A DNA stretch of 64,000 bases from Devosia riboflavina (GCF_000743575.1 NZ_JQGC01000033.1:62001-126000), one strand, 5' to 3'. Counted from the first letter of the stretch, positions 16,875 to 25,827 are shown. A program made the numbers and translations. The notes: generated by a model not told the origin, from the sequence alone.

Positions 16875-18163
16875 CAATTGAACCACAGGGCAAACATGGG
16901 CCATTCGTCGCCCATGACACGGTTGAGCTCGGCAAAGGCGGCAGCGTCCGCGACGGGGCCGTCGCTGAGATAGGGCAAGGCATCGTGGCCGGTGAAGAGC
17001 ATCACGAGGTCGGTTTCGGTGGCCGTCTCGAAATAGGTCTTCAAATTGAAACCCTTGCTGAAGCGCCAATGCGGCAGCAGCAATTCGCCATTGATGATGA
17101 GATCGAGCTGATCGAGGGTCGCTAACCAGGCCTTGACCACATCCTCGGTGATCGTCTGATCGGGCACGAGGGACGTCTGGGTCGGCGATGGCAGCAGTTC
17201 GCGATCGTCGTCGGTTTCAGCGAGGATCATTTCCCAGTTCTGGCGGCTGAGGGCGGTGATGGCGCTGAGGCGTCCGAGCACGGCGGCGAGCCTGGGCTGA
17301 TCGATGACCGGGAAATCGGCGGTGTGAATGGCCGCGACGATATCGGCGATGAAGGCATCGCTGTCGGCATCCATCATCAAGGTGCCTTCGCCACGCGAAA
17401 ACTCCTGCATGGGCAGGCCCGCCTTGGGAAAGATGCGGTGGAAATAGGCGTTGAAGAAATCGGAAAAGTCATGCGCCAGGATGATTTCGACCGGCGTAGC
17501 GCTGATACTGGCGTAGCCGGCGAACCAGATGGCATCGGCATTATCGAAACCGATAATGGTGTTTTCCGTCGGCTCAGTGCCCTTGGACTTGGTCTTGCCC
17601 GGCGGCGGGGCATCGGGCGCGGGGATATCAACGAACTCACCCGCTTCGCCCAGGAGCGCGCCGAGTGTTTCGCCGACGCCGGCTTCGCCATTGCCGTCGA
17701 GATCGATGCGGACTTGCAGCGGGTCGATATGGATGACGAAGGGCGTGCCTTCGCCGGCTTGTTTCATGTGGCCCGCGGCAGTGTCAAGCGTTTTGGAAAA
17801 GGTGTCGAGGAGATCGCGGAACTGCTCATAGGTGAGCGGCTCCGGGTTGGGATTGGCTGGTGCCGCGGGGGTATCGAGGCCCATGCCGAGCAGCATGGCC
17901 ATGGCGGGAGAATTGGGCGTGACCGCGCCGTGGCGATAAAGGCCCTGGGCGAAAGTCTCGTAGGCGGTGATGAAGCCATCGAGGCCGAGGGCGAAACAGG
18001 CATCGCCTTCGCCGGCATCGCAGGCGGCGGTGGAGCGGGCGGCGAGATCGCTGATTGTGCCATCGTAGAGGCTTTGGGCGAGCTGATCGCCCGCCTCGCC
18101 GGCCTGTGCGGCGCCGGCACTCAGCGCCAGCGCAAGGCCTGCTGCGGCTGTAAAAATCCTCAT
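16874..18163 (-). CDS. Secreted hypothetical protein
   Basis: A 429-residue protein using the ATG at 18163 (signal peptide MRIFTAAAGLALALSAGAAQA, GGAGGGG ribosome site). A TTG further upstream would add six residues. The mature part is mostly alpha-helical. An early CDAGEGDACFALG segment has paired cysteines, a possible EF-hand-like calcium loop (IDLDGNGEAGVGE, about residue 160) lies in mid-protein, and a proline-rich stretch follows (IPAPDAPPPGK). I do not recognise the family. It begins 21 bases after the ligA stop and is translationally coupled to paralogue C, so it heads a ligA-linked group of secreted proteins. It is probably periplasmic. Confidence 0.78.
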   Translation of the reverse strand: MRIFTAAAGLALALSAGAAQAGEAGDQLAQSLYDGTISDLAARSTAACDAGEGDACFALGLDGFITAYETFAQGLYRHGAVTPNSPAMAMLLGMGLDTPAAPANPNPEPLTYEQFRDLLDTFSKTLDTAAGHMKQAGEGTPFVIHIDPLQVRIDLDGNGEAGVGETLGALLGEAGEFVDIPAPDAPPPGKTKSKGTEPTENTIIGFDNADAIWFAGYASISATPVEIILAHDFSDFFNAYFHRIFPKAGLPMQEFSRGEGTLMMDADSDAFIADIVAAIHTADFPVIDQPRLAAVLGRLSAITALSRQNWEMILAETDDDRELLPSPTQTSLVPDQTITEDVVKAWLATLDQLDLIINGELLLPHWRFSKGFNLKTYFETATETDLVMLFTGHDALPYLSDGPVADAAAFAELNRVMGDEWPMFALWFN

Positions 18164-18184
18164 GCGATCCCCTCCCCTCAAAAG

Positions 18185-20395
18185 CTATCTGCCGACGCGC
18201 GCGAACCACTCGTCTTCGGTGATGACCTCGACGCCATGCTCCTGCGCCGTCTTCAATTTCGAGCCGGCGCCGGGGCCGGCAACCAGAATATCGGTCTTGG
18301 CCGAAACAGAGCCCGCCACCTTGGCGCCGAGCCGTTCGGCCATAGCCTTGGCTTCGGATCGTGACATTTTTTCGAGCGTGCCGGTGAAAACCACTGTCTT
18401 GCCAGCAATTTGGCTATCGGCCGAAATGGTGACGACATAGTCCTTGGGCGTCACCTGCTGCAGCAGGGCATCGAGCGCATCGACATTGCGCTGATTGCCG
18501 AAGAAGGTGACGAGGGCTTCCACCACCGTGCTGCCGATGCCATCGGTGGAGGGGAAGACGGTCATGGGGTCCTCGGCGGCGACCATTTCCTTGCCGGCTT
18601 CTTCGAGTTTTTGGATCGAACCAAAGGTGCGGGCAAGGACGGCCCCCGTAGTCTCCCCGATATGGCGGATGCCGAGGGCGAAGATGAAGCGGTCGAGTTC
18701 CGGATCGCGGCGCGCGTCGATGGCGGCGAAGAGCTTGTCGAGGCCTTCGTAGTTGCGGTCTTCGACACCCCTAACGTTCTTCCGCGTTTTGCCCGAAGCG
18801 GCCTCGCGGGCCCTGGCCTGCTCCTCGCGGCGCTCGGCGAGCGCCTTTTGCACCTCGGGGCGACGGTCTTTCAGCGTAAAAATATCGGCGGCGGTGCGGA
18901 TGAGGCCGGCATTGAAGAAGGTGTCGATGTTTTCCGCGCCGAGGCCCTCGATATCGAGGGCGCCGCGGGAAACGAAGTGGCGCAGGCCTTCAACGGCCTG
19001 GGCGGGGCAGATCAGCTCGCCGGTGCAGCGGCGGCGGGAATCTTCCTTGCCGGTCTTTTCGTTGATTTCGCGCACCGCTGGCGAGCCGCAGACCGGGCAG
19101 GTATGCGGCATTTCATAGGGTTTTGCGTCGGCCGGGCGCTTGTCGAGGATGACATCGACGATCTGCGGAATGACATCCCCTGCCCGCTGGATGACGACGG
19201 TGTCGCCGATGCGGATATCCTTGCCCTCGCGGATCGGCAGGCCGGTGCTATCGCGGCCGGCGATATAATCCTCGTTGTGGAGGGTCACGTTGACCACGGT
19301 GACACCGCCGACGCCGACGGGATCGAGCCGGGCAACAGGCGCCAGGGTGCCGGTGCGGCCGACCTGGATTTCGATATCGCGAACGACGGTCATGGCTTGT
19401 TCGGCCGGGAATTTGTGGGCCACGGCCCAGCGCGGCTCGCCGGTGACAAAACCCCAGCGCCGCTGCAGTTCGAGCTGGTCGACTTTGTAGACGACACCAT
19501 CGATATCGTAGCCGAGCGAGGAGCGCAGTTCCTCGATCTTGTGATACTGGGCGATCAGCTCTTCGACCGTCTTGGCGCGGCTCATCAGCGGGCTGACGGC
19601 AAAACCCCATTCGGCGAATTTTTGCACGGCTTCGTATTGGGTCGGCGCCGGATCTTCCGTGGTCGCACCCCAGGCATAAGCGAAAAATTTGAGATTGCGG
19701 CTGGCGGTGACGCTGGGGTCTTTCTGGCGCAGGGAACCGGCGGCGGTGTTGCGCGGATTGACGTAATTCTGGCCACCGACGGCGGCGGAGCGCTCCTTGA
19801 GGGCCTGGAATTCGGCATAGGTCATATAGACCTCGCCGCGGATTTCGATGCTTTTGGGCCAGCCTGAGCCCTTCAGCTTGTGCGGAATATCGGCAATGGT
19901 TTTGAGGTTGGCCGTGATGTCCTCGCCCACGGCTCCGTCGCCGCGGGTGGCGCCGCGAACGAAAACGCCGTCTTCATAGAGCAGCGAGGCGGAAAGGCCA
20001 TCGATCTTGGGCTCGGCGGTGAAGGCGATTTCGAGACCCTCGTCCTGCTTGAAGAAACGGCGGCCGCGCTCGATGAAATCGACGACGTCTTCATCGGTAT
20101 AGGCCTTGGCGAGGCTGAGCATGGGCACGGCATGACGCACCTTGGCAAAGCCTTCGGCCGGGGCGGCCCCGACCCTACCGGTGGGACTGTCGGGGCGAAC
20201 CAGCTCGGGAAAGGCTTCCTCGAGCTCGGCATTGCGAATGACCAGGGCGTCATAGGTCGCGTCGGTGATCTCGGGTGCGTCGTTCTGGTGATAGGCGATG
20301 TCGGCCGCGGCAATGGCGGCGGCGAGCCGTTCGAGCTCAAGCCGGGCTTCGTCTTCGGTAAGATCGGCGGCGGGCTTTTGGGACAGGTCGGACAT
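18185..20395 (-). CDS. ligA: NAD-dependent DNA ligase
   Basis: A 736-residue LigA. The adenylation domain has the KIDG active-site lysine near residue 130 (TAEPKIDGLSAS). An OB fold, a four-cysteine zinc finger (CPVCG ... RRCTGELICPAQ) and helix-hairpin-helix repeats follow. The C-terminal BRCT domain (IAGKTVVFTGTLEKMSRSEAKAMAERLGAKVAGSVSAKTDILVAG) is complete. It seals nicks in replication and repair using NAD. There is an extra charged insertion around residues 530-560 (REEQARAREAASGKTRKNVRG) between the zinc finger and the HhH region. ligA downstream of recN is usual in this order. Four secreted-protein genes follow it. Confidence 0.96.
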   Translation of the reverse strand: MSDLSQKPAADLTEDEARLELERLAAAIAAADIAYHQNDAPEITDATYDALVIRNAELEEAFPELVRPDSPTGRVGAAPAEGFAKVRHAVPMLSLAKAYTDEDVVDFIERGRRFFKQDEGLEIAFTAEPKIDGLSASLLYEDGVFVRGATRGDGAVGEDITANLKTIADIPHKLKGSGWPKSIEIRGEVYMTYAEFQALKERSAAVGGQNYVNPRNTAAGSLRQKDPSVTASRNLKFFAYAWGATTEDPAPTQYEAVQKFAEWGFAVSPLMSRAKTVEELIAQYHKIEELRSSLGYDIDGVVYKVDQLELQRRWGFVTGEPRWAVAHKFPAEQAMTVVRDIEIQVGRTGTLAPVARLDPVGVGGVTVVNVTLHNEDYIAGRDSTGLPIREGKDIRIGDTVVIQRAGDVIPQIVDVILDKRPADAKPYEMPHTCPVCGSPAVREINEKTGKEDSRRRCTGELICPAQAVEGLRHFVSRGALDIEGLGAENIDTFFNAGLIRTAADIFTLKDRRPEVQKALAERREEQARAREAASGKTRKNVRGVEDRNYEGLDKLFAAIDARRDPELDRFIFALGIRHIGETTGAVLARTFGSIQKLEEAGKEMVAAEDPMTVFPSTDGIGSTVVEALVTFFGNQRNVDALDALLQQVTPKDYVVTISADSQIAGKTVVFTGTLEKMSRSEAKAMAERLGAKVAGSVSAKTDILVAGPGAGSKLKTAQEHGVEVITEDEWFARVGR

Positions 20396-20448
20396 GGCTC
20401 ACTCAACTCGAGGCTAGGTCAGTATTTTAGCCACCACACCACGCGCGC

Positions 20449-20506
20449 GAAAGCCGGAATCCCCGCGAGCAAAACAGACTTTCCCGCTTAAGCGGGAATG
20501 ACACGG
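20449..20506. repeat. Palindromic intergenic repeat, family C copy 1
   Basis: The TTCCCGCTTAAGCGGGAATG hairpin followed by ACACGG, preceded by a degenerate partner (GCCGGAATCCCCGCG). It matches the right half of the longer element upstream of recN (22358-22443). It sits between the recN stop and the ligA start. Confidence 0.65.
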
Positions 20507-20532
20507 AGATGGCGTGGTAGCGGTAGAGGCGG

Positions 20533-22203
20533 TTATTTCACCGCGGCGAGCAATTTCTTGGCAGCAGCGCGAGCTTCCGAGGTGATTTCGGCGCCGGCCA
20601 GCATGCGGGCGACCTCTTCCTGGCGGGAGTCGGGCTCGAGCGGGCGAACATGGGTGCGCATGAAGGCGCCCTCCTCCACCATCTGCTTTTCGATAAGCAG
20701 ATGGCGATTGGCGCGGGCAGCCACCTGCGGCGCGTGGGTGACGGTGAGCACCTGCACGGTCTTGGCGAGACGCGCGAGGCGACGACCGATGGCATCGGCC
20801 ACGGCACCACCGACACCGGTGTCGATTTCGTCAAAAATCAGGACCGGGGCAGAGCCGCGATCTGCGAGGACGACCTTCAGCGCCAGGAGGAAACGGCTCA
20901 ATTCGCCGCCCGAAGCGACCTTGAGCAAGGGGCCGGCGGCCGTGCCCGGGTTGGTCTGGACGTGGAAGGCGATCTGATCGAAGCCGGCGGCAGCGACGCG
21001 GTCGGTTTCGATCTGGTGATCAACGATGAATTTGGCGGCGCCGAGTTTGAGGTCCGGCAGTTCGGCTTCGACCGCCTTGCTGAGGGCCTTGGCGGCCTTG
21101 GCGCGGCCCGCGGAAAGGGTTTCGGCGACTTCGCGATAGCGAGAGCGGGCGCGAGACTCATCGGCCTCCAGCGCCTTGAGGCGGCTTTCCCCGCTTTGCA
21201 GGGTATCGAGATCGCCCTGATACTTTTCGAGAATGGCGGGCAGCTCGTCGCAGGTGGCCTGGTGCTTGCGGGCAGCGGCGCGGAGGGCAAAGAGACGCTC
21301 TTCGACGCCTTCCAGCTCGGCAGGGTCGTAGGCCATCTGGCGTTGCAGGTCTTCGAGGGCTTCGCCGGCGCGATCGAGTGTGGCGAGAGAAGCGTCGAGC
21401 GCATCGACGATGGGCTGAAAAAGCTCGGCGCCGCCGTCGATTTTTCTGAGCAGGCGCCGCATCAGGCCGGACAGTGCGGGCGACGGAGCGCTGGGGCCGT
21501 TGAGGATTTCGTCGATCTCGATGAGATCGGCAGCCGACTTTTCGGCCTGCTGCAATTGCTGGCGGCGTTCGGCGAGTTCGGTTTCTTCGCCTTCGACGGG
21601 TTTGAGCTTTTCGAGTTCGTCGACGGCGTGGCGGGCGTAGTCCTCGGCCGCGAGGGCTTCGGCGACCCTGGCTTGCTGTTCCCGTACGGACTGCTGGATT
21701 TCGACGAGGTCGGCCCAGGCTTCGCGCACGGCGACGGCCGGCGCGGCGAGTTCGCCGAAGGCATCGAGGGCGGCGCGATGGGTGGCAACATCGACAAGCG
21801 CCCGGTCGTCGTGCTGGCCGTGGATTTCGATGATCTGGCTGCCGATCTTTTGCAGCAGTGCCGCGGAAACCGGCTGATCATTGATGAAGGCGCGGGTGCG
21901 GCCATCGGCGAATTGCACGCGGCGAAGGATCACCTCTTCGTCGTCGGCAATGGCATTGTCGCGCAATTGGGCGCGGGCCGGATGATTGGCCGGCAATTGC
22001 ACCATGGCGACCACCTGGCCGCTCTCCTGCCCCTGCCGGACCAGCGAGGCGTCGCCGCGGCCGCCAAGGGCCAGGGTCAGCGCATCGAGAAGGATGGATT
22101 TGCCGGCACCAGTCTCGCCGGTGAGAACGGTCATGCCCGTATCGAGTGCCAGGTCGAGCTGGTCGATAAGGACAATGTTGCGAACCGAAAGCGCGTTCAG
22201 CAT
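20533..22203 (-). CDS. recN: DNA repair protein RecN
   Basis: A 556-residue SMC-like ATPase. Walker A is GETGAGKS (29-36) in the N-terminal half. A long helical coiled-coil centre (about 150-360, with LEKLKPVEGEETELAERRQQLQQ-like blocks) separates it from the C-terminal ATPase half, which has LSRFLLALKVVLADRG (signature region) and PVLIFDEIDTGVGG (Walker B). It binds DNA ends and assists recombinational repair of double-strand breaks. It lies upstream of ligA on the same strand, separated by a family C repeat. Confidence 0.95.
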   Translation of the reverse strand: MLNALSVRNIVLIDQLDLALDTGMTVLTGETGAGKSILLDALTLALGGRGDASLVRQGQESGQVVAMVQLPANHPARAQLRDNAIADDEEVILRRVQFADGRTRAFINDQPVSAALLQKIGSQIIEIHGQHDDRALVDVATHRAALDAFGELAAPAVAVREAWADLVEIQQSVREQQARVAEALAAEDYARHAVDELEKLKPVEGEETELAERRQQLQQAEKSAADLIEIDEILNGPSAPSPALSGLMRRLLRKIDGGAELFQPIVDALDASLATLDRAGEALEDLQRQMAYDPAELEGVEERLFALRAAARKHQATCDELPAILEKYQGDLDTLQSGESRLKALEADESRARSRYREVAETLSAGRAKAAKALSKAVEAELPDLKLGAAKFIVDHQIETDRVAAAGFDQIAFHVQTNPGTAAGPLLKVASGGELSRFLLALKVVLADRGSAPVLIFDEIDTGVGGAVADAIGRRLARLAKTVQVLTVTHAPQVAARANRHLLIEKQMVEEGAFMRTHVRPLEPDSRQEEVARMLAGAEITSEARAAAKKLLAAVK

Positions 22204-22357
22204 GCGGATCTATCCAAGGCCTGTCGGGCTTTCCTCATAGCATTCGAGGGCCGGCCCGGCGTCAGCGGCGAGTCACTTTCGCACAGCAATGCGAATGGGA
22301 ACGCATGATAGAGAAAAAGAACAAAATGGCAACTAGGCTTGTTGCCAATCCACTTCC

Positions 22358-22443
22358 CGGTGTCACTCCCGCGGAAGCGGGAGCCTCTGTTGTTTGCGCT
22401 GACGTCCCAAACAGGGGTTCCCGCTTTCGCGGGAATGACACGG
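22358..22443. repeat. Palindromic intergenic repeat, family C copy 2
   Basis: An 86-base element with inverted ends (CCGGTGTCACTCCCGC on the left, GCGGGAATGACACGG on the right) and two internal hairpins (CTCCCGCGGAAGCGGGAG and TTCCCGCTTTCGCGGGAA). It lies between the methyltransferase stop and recN. The double-hairpin layout resembles REP/BIME-type elements. Confidence 0.7.
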
Positions 22444-22471
22444 TGGGTGGGTTGGGTGCAGCGGAAGAACC

Positions 22472-23149
22472 TTAGCTTGCGTAGGACACCCAACCGCGAA
22501 AACTGAAGGCGGCGTAGAAGGGGGTGATGTTGGCAAAGCCCGCTTCGCGGAGCATGGCTTCTTCCTCTTCGGGCGCGAGAATGGTCAGGCGGGTGCCGAT
22601 GGCTTCGCGGGCTTTTGCTGCGACGGCGGGATCGACGTCGTCGGCCTGGCCATAGGCGACGTGGCGGGCGATCCAGGCGGAGCGCTCGGGTTCGGTCTGC
22701 GGGAAGCTGATATGGGCGAGGATGAAGGGGGCGCCGGGCTTTAGACGGCGGCGGATTTGACGAAGCGTTTCAAGGCGCTGGTCGCGCGGGATGAAATGGA
22801 AGGTAAGAAGGCTGGTGGCGGCATCGAACTGGCCTTCGGGCGCGGCGTCGATATAACCTTCGGTGAGGTCGATGCGCGGGGCGTGCTCGGCCGTGATCTG
22901 GCGGGCGAGCTGCAGCATGTCGGCGGAGGGGTCGACGCCCGAAAAACGCCAGCCGGGGCGAAAATCGGCCATTGCCTTGAGTTCAAGGCCGCCGCCGGCG
23001 CCGAGAACGAGAATCTGGGCGTCGTTCGAGAGGATTTCGGCGAGGAGCAGGTTCATCATGCGATGGAGGCCGGCAAAGCCGGGCACCTGACGCGGCGGGC
23101 CTTCGGCATAGTGGCGGGCAGCTTGGGCGTCGAAGGGGGATGGGGGCAT
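22472..23149 (-). CDS. Class I SAM-dependent methyltransferase
   Basis: A 225-residue protein from the ATG at 23149 (GGAGA six bases before it). It has the SAM-binding core: VLGAGGGLELKAMA (motif I), FSGVDPSADMLQLAR (acidic loop), DAATSLLTFHFIPRDQR (motif post-I) and LKPGAPFILAHIS (motif III). Substrate unknown; the domain layout is that of generic Methyltransf_25/11 enzymes. It begins 45 bases after the restored stop of the frameshifted NlpC/P60-like gene, suggesting one transcript. An upstream TTG (23197) is possible but overlaps that stop. Confidence 0.85.
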   Translation of the reverse strand: MPPSPFDAQAARHYAEGPPRQVPGFAGLHRMMNLLLAEILSNDAQILVLGAGGGLELKAMADFRPGWRFSGVDPSADMLQLARQITAEHAPRIDLTEGYIDAAPEGQFDAATSLLTFHFIPRDQRLETLRQIRRRLKPGAPFILAHISFPQTEPERSAWIARHVAYGQADDVDPAVAAKAREAIGTRLTILAPEEEEAMLREAGFANITPFYAAFSFRGWVSYAS

Positions 23150-23193
23150 GGGTCTCTCCGTTTCCGGGGAGATGGGGCTTGGCTTCGCTGATG

Positions 23194-23606
23194 TCAAACC
23201 CTGACGAGGGGACGCTTACCGCCGATCAGAACGCGATAATTTTCGTGCGTCGCGAAATCCTCGATGCTCCACTCGACGGGGAAGCCGACAGTTCGGGAGA
23301 GGTGGACGCCCTACCCGCGCCCACGCAAACGGCCACGTGGGCGCCGAAGGCATCGGCGGTCTTGCTAAAGAGCAGAAGGTCGAGGGGCTCGAACGCCTCT
23401 ACCGCGCGCGAATACTCGGCATCGGCCCAGAGCTCGCTCGACCGCAGAGGGGGAAAGGCAATGCCGAAGTGGGCCAGAAGCGCGTAGGCGAAAACCTGGC
23501 AATTGGCCCCGGTCGACAAGTCGGCCGGATGCGCGACGCCGGGATGGACCGCGGCGTTGTAGCGGACGGTGAGCAAATGCGCGGGAATCGTGATGCTTGG
23601 CGCCAT
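23194..23606 (-). pseudogene. NlpC/P60-like cell-wall hydrolase with apparent frameshift
   Basis: From ATG 23606 the frame reads MAPSITIPAHLLTVRYN, then TGANCQVFAYALLAHFG with a likely catalytic Cys, then DLLLFSKTADAFGAHVAVCVGAG with a likely catalytic His. At about 23308-23313 it turns into nonsense and stops at 23226. Switching frame there restores a clean family-like end, VHLSRTVGFPVEWSIEDFA then THENYRVLIGGKRP, ending at TGA 23194-23196. Inserting one base would give GRAVHLS across the join. It is either a recent inactivation or a sequencing error; the intact protein would be about 137 residues and cut or sense peptidoglycan peptides. Confidence 0.75.
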
Positions 23607-23682
23607 GGGCGCGAGCTTAGGGCCCTGAGTGACCAAAGACCAAGCAAGGTTTGATCCGCTGCAAGGCGCCCAATAACCACCG

Positions 23683-23771
23683 AACGTCATCCTCGGGCCT
23701 GACCCGAGGACACTGCACTTGGCAATAGCGCAGCAAGTTTAGGGCCCTCGGGGCCAGCCCGAGGGTGACGA
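23683..23771. repeat. Bipartite palindromic intergenic repeat, family B copy 2
   Basis: The reverse-orientation partner of the element at 15771-15859: a TCCTCGGGCCTGACCCGAGGA hairpin and an outer CCTCGGGGCCAGCCCGAGG hairpin, with inverted ends around GTCATCC and GGGTGACGA. It lies between bamD and the NlpC/P60-like gene. Confidence 0.75.
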
Positions 23772-23811
23772 CCTTGGTTGTTCGAGCGACCATCGGCGTC
23801 TGACCAAACAA

Positions 23812-23833
23812 AAAGGGCCCCGAAGGGCCCTTT
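23812..23833 (-). terminator. Rho-independent terminator of bamD
   Basis: A perfect stem AAAGGGCCC / GGGCCCTTT with a four-base loop is followed on the minus strand by TTTGTTTGG, 21 bases beyond the bamD stop. Confidence 0.8.
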
Positions 23834-23854
23834 CGAATTCAGATTACAAAAGAC

Positions 23855-24676
23855 TCAGGTCCGGTGAGCAGCGAGCCAACTACCGGAGTTGAGCTGGGGG
23901 GCGAGGCCTTGCTTGCCGAGGAGCTCGAAGGCGCGCTTGTACCAGTCGCTGGACGGGTAGTTGTGACCCAGGACGGCTGCGGCGGACATGGCTTCGTTGG
24001 TGAGGCCAAGCAGCAGGTAGCCTTCGGTCAGGCGGTAAAGGGCTTCCTCGATATGCGTGGACGTCTGCCACTTTTCGACCACTTCGCGGAAGCGGTTGAT
24101 GGCGGCGGTGTATTCGCCATTGCCCAGATAATAGCGGCCGACGGACATTTCCTTGCCGGCGAGCTGGTCATAGGCGACGAGGAGTTTTTCCTTGGCGTCC
24201 TTGGCGTACTCGGAATTCGGGTAGTTCGAAATCAGCAGGGTGTAGGTGTCGATGGCATCGCGCGAAAGCTGCTGGTCGCGGGTGATGTCCTTGATCTGAC
24301 CGTAATAGGACGTGCCCTTGAGCCAGAGGACGTAGGGGACGTCCTTGCCATTGGGATAGAGCGCCATATAGCGGTCGGCGGCCAGGATCGCTTCGTTGAA
24401 CTTGCCGATGCGATAATGGGCATAGACCTGCATCAGCTTGCTCTTCTCGGTCAGCGCATCGCGCGGATGCTGGCGATCGAGCTGTTCGAGCTTCTTGATG
24501 GCGGTCTGGTAATATTGGCGGTCCATATCGTCCAGCGCGCCCTGATAGAGCGCGGCAGCGGGAACGATCGGTTCTTCCTTGAGCTTGGGGGGCCCAAACA
24601 GGTTCATGCCGGCGCAAGCGGTGAGAACAGTGGCGAACAGACCCACGGCGGCAAATCGGAATGCCCAATTCGCCAT
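23855..24676 (-). CDS. bamD: Outer membrane assembly lipoprotein BamD
   Basis: A 273-residue lipoprotein from the ATG at 24676. The signal peptide ends in the lipobox LTAC (AFRFAAVGLFATVLTACAG), so the mature protein is lipidated on Cys. Five TPR-like repeats follow (ALYQGALDDMDRQYYQTAIKKL, ALTEKSKLMQVYAHYRIGKF and others). It is a subunit of the BAM complex on the periplasmic face of the outer membrane, folding beta-barrel proteins. It follows lpxC in the conserved ftsZ-lpxC-bamD order. A longer frame to 24718 would place extra residues before the signal peptide and is not favoured. Confidence 0.93.
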   Translation of the reverse strand: MANWAFRFAAVGLFATVLTACAGMNLFGPPKLKEEPIVPAAALYQGALDDMDRQYYQTAIKKLEQLDRQHPRDALTEKSKLMQVYAHYRIGKFNEAILAADRYMALYPNGKDVPYVLWLKGTSYYGQIKDITRDQQLSRDAIDTYTLLISNYPNSEYAKDAKEKLLVAYDQLAGKEMSVGRYYLGNGEYTAAINRFREVVEKWQTSTHIEEALYRLTEGYLLLGLTNEAMSAAAVLGHNYPSSDWYKRAFELLGKQGLAPQLNSGSWLAAHRT

Positions 24677-24772
24677 CTGGCTTACAACTTTAACAGTCAC
24701 GAAGTGCCCCGTTCTCAAACATCCACAAGCGATTGCGGCGTAATTAGCAATTGGATCAAAACTGTGGCGTGA

Positions 24773-24791
24773 TGACCGGCAGAGCCGGTCA
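24773..24791 (-). terminator. Hairpin at the lpxC stop codon
   Basis: An 8-bp stem TGACCGGC / GCCGGTCA with an AGA loop; the lpxC stop codon is the first arm's TGA. There is no T-run, so it may be an attenuating or mRNA-end-stabilising hairpin rather than a true terminator. Confidence 0.35.
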
Positions 24792-25745
24792 GCGCACGGA
24801 CCGGAGATAGTGGCGAACGCCCAAACCCTCCGGATGGTCGTCGAAAGCCTCGACTTCCAGCGGCAGATCCTCGGCGTTGACTATCTCATAATTGGCTTCG
24901 CTCGAAAAGAGACCGGCCAGGACATGGGCATTGAGCGCATGCCCGCCCTTGTAGGAGCGGAAGCGGCCCCAGATGGGCAGGCCACCAAGCGAAAGATCGC
25001 CAATGGCGTCGAGCAGCTTGTGGCGCACGAATTCGTCTTCGTAGCGCAGGCCGTTCGGATTGAGCACGCGGTCTTCATCGACCGTGATGGAATTGTCGAG
25101 GCTGGAGCCCAGCGCATAGCCGGCCTGGCGCAGCGCCTTGGCGTCGCGGGCAAAGCCGAAGGTACGGGCGCGGGAGACGTCGTCGAGATAACGGCGCGGG
25201 GTCCAGTCGAAAATCATGCGCTGGCGGCCGATGACCTTGGAATCGAAGTCGATTTCGAGGTCGAGCGCACGGCCATTATAGGGCTCGAGGGCGGCGAAGG
25301 CGTCATTGTTGCGCACGGTGACGGCGCGAATGATCTTGAGGAACTTTCGCGGGGCCGGCTGGGATTCGAGGCCGACTTCCATGATGGCGGCTGCAAAGGG
25401 ATGCGCGCTGCCATCGAGAATGGGGCATTCCGGGCCGTCGACGGTGATGAGCGCGTTGTCGACGCCCATGCCGGAGAGCGCGGAGGTGACATGCTCGACG
25501 GTCGCGACGCTGACGCTGTCGCCGAGATCGAGCGTGGTGCAAAGAGTCGTACGGCTGACGCGCGAGAAGTGCACGGAAACGGGCTGGGTAACACGCCCCT
25601 CGCCGAGATCGCGGCGAATGAGGAAGCCGCTATCGGCCGGAGCCGGGCTGATCGTGAGATTTACAGGCGCAGCAGAGTGCACGCCGTATCCGGAAAAGGT
25701 GACTTCGCCGGAAAGCGTGCGCTGGCGTGTGGACATTGTTTTCAT
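24789..25745 (-). CDS. lpxC: UDP-3-O-acyl-N-acetylglucosamine deacetylase
   Basis: A 318-residue LpxC. Zinc and catalytic residues are seen in VEHVTSALSGMGVDNA (His), FVRHKLLDAIGDLSL (His and Asp) and KGGHALNAHVL (His). It catalyses the first committed step of lipid A synthesis in the cytoplasm. Its start lies about 50 bases beyond the strong ftsZ terminator, so it probably has its own promoter. A second ATG three codons in (MSTRQRTL) is also possible and fits the family start well. Confidence 0.95.
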   Translation of the reverse strand: MKTMSTRQRTLSGEVTFSGYGVHSAAPVNLTISPAPADSGFLIRRDLGEGRVTQPVSVHFSRVSRTTLCTTLDLGDSVSVATVEHVTSALSGMGVDNALITVDGPECPILDGSAHPFAAAIMEVGLESQPAPRKFLKIIRAVTVRNNDAFAALEPYNGRALDLEIDFDSKVIGRQRMIFDWTPRRYLDDVSRARTFGFARDAKALRQAGYALGSSLDNSITVDEDRVLNPNGLRYEDEFVRHKLLDAIGDLSLGGLPIWGRFRSYKGGHALNAHVLAGLFSSEANYEIVNAEDLPLEVEAFDDHPEGLGVRHYLRSVR

Positions 25746-25795
25746 ACTTTACTTACTCCACCCCCAAGGGTCTCACGCTCGCGCAACTGTTAGCC

Positions 25796-25827
25796 AAAAA
25801 AAACTCGGCGCGGAAGCCGCGCCGAGT
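25796..25827 (-). terminator. Strong Rho-independent terminator of ftsZ
   Basis: An 11-bp perfect GC stem (ACTCGGCGCGG / CCGCGCCGAGT) with a three-base loop is followed on the minus strand by eight T residues, 29 bases after the ftsZ stop. It is the best terminator in the window. Confidence 0.9.

Noticed and set aside
20650..22308. 552-codon plus-strand frame
   Set aside because: Antisense to recN; Gly/Ala/Arg-rich composition typical of shadow frames in GC-rich DNA.
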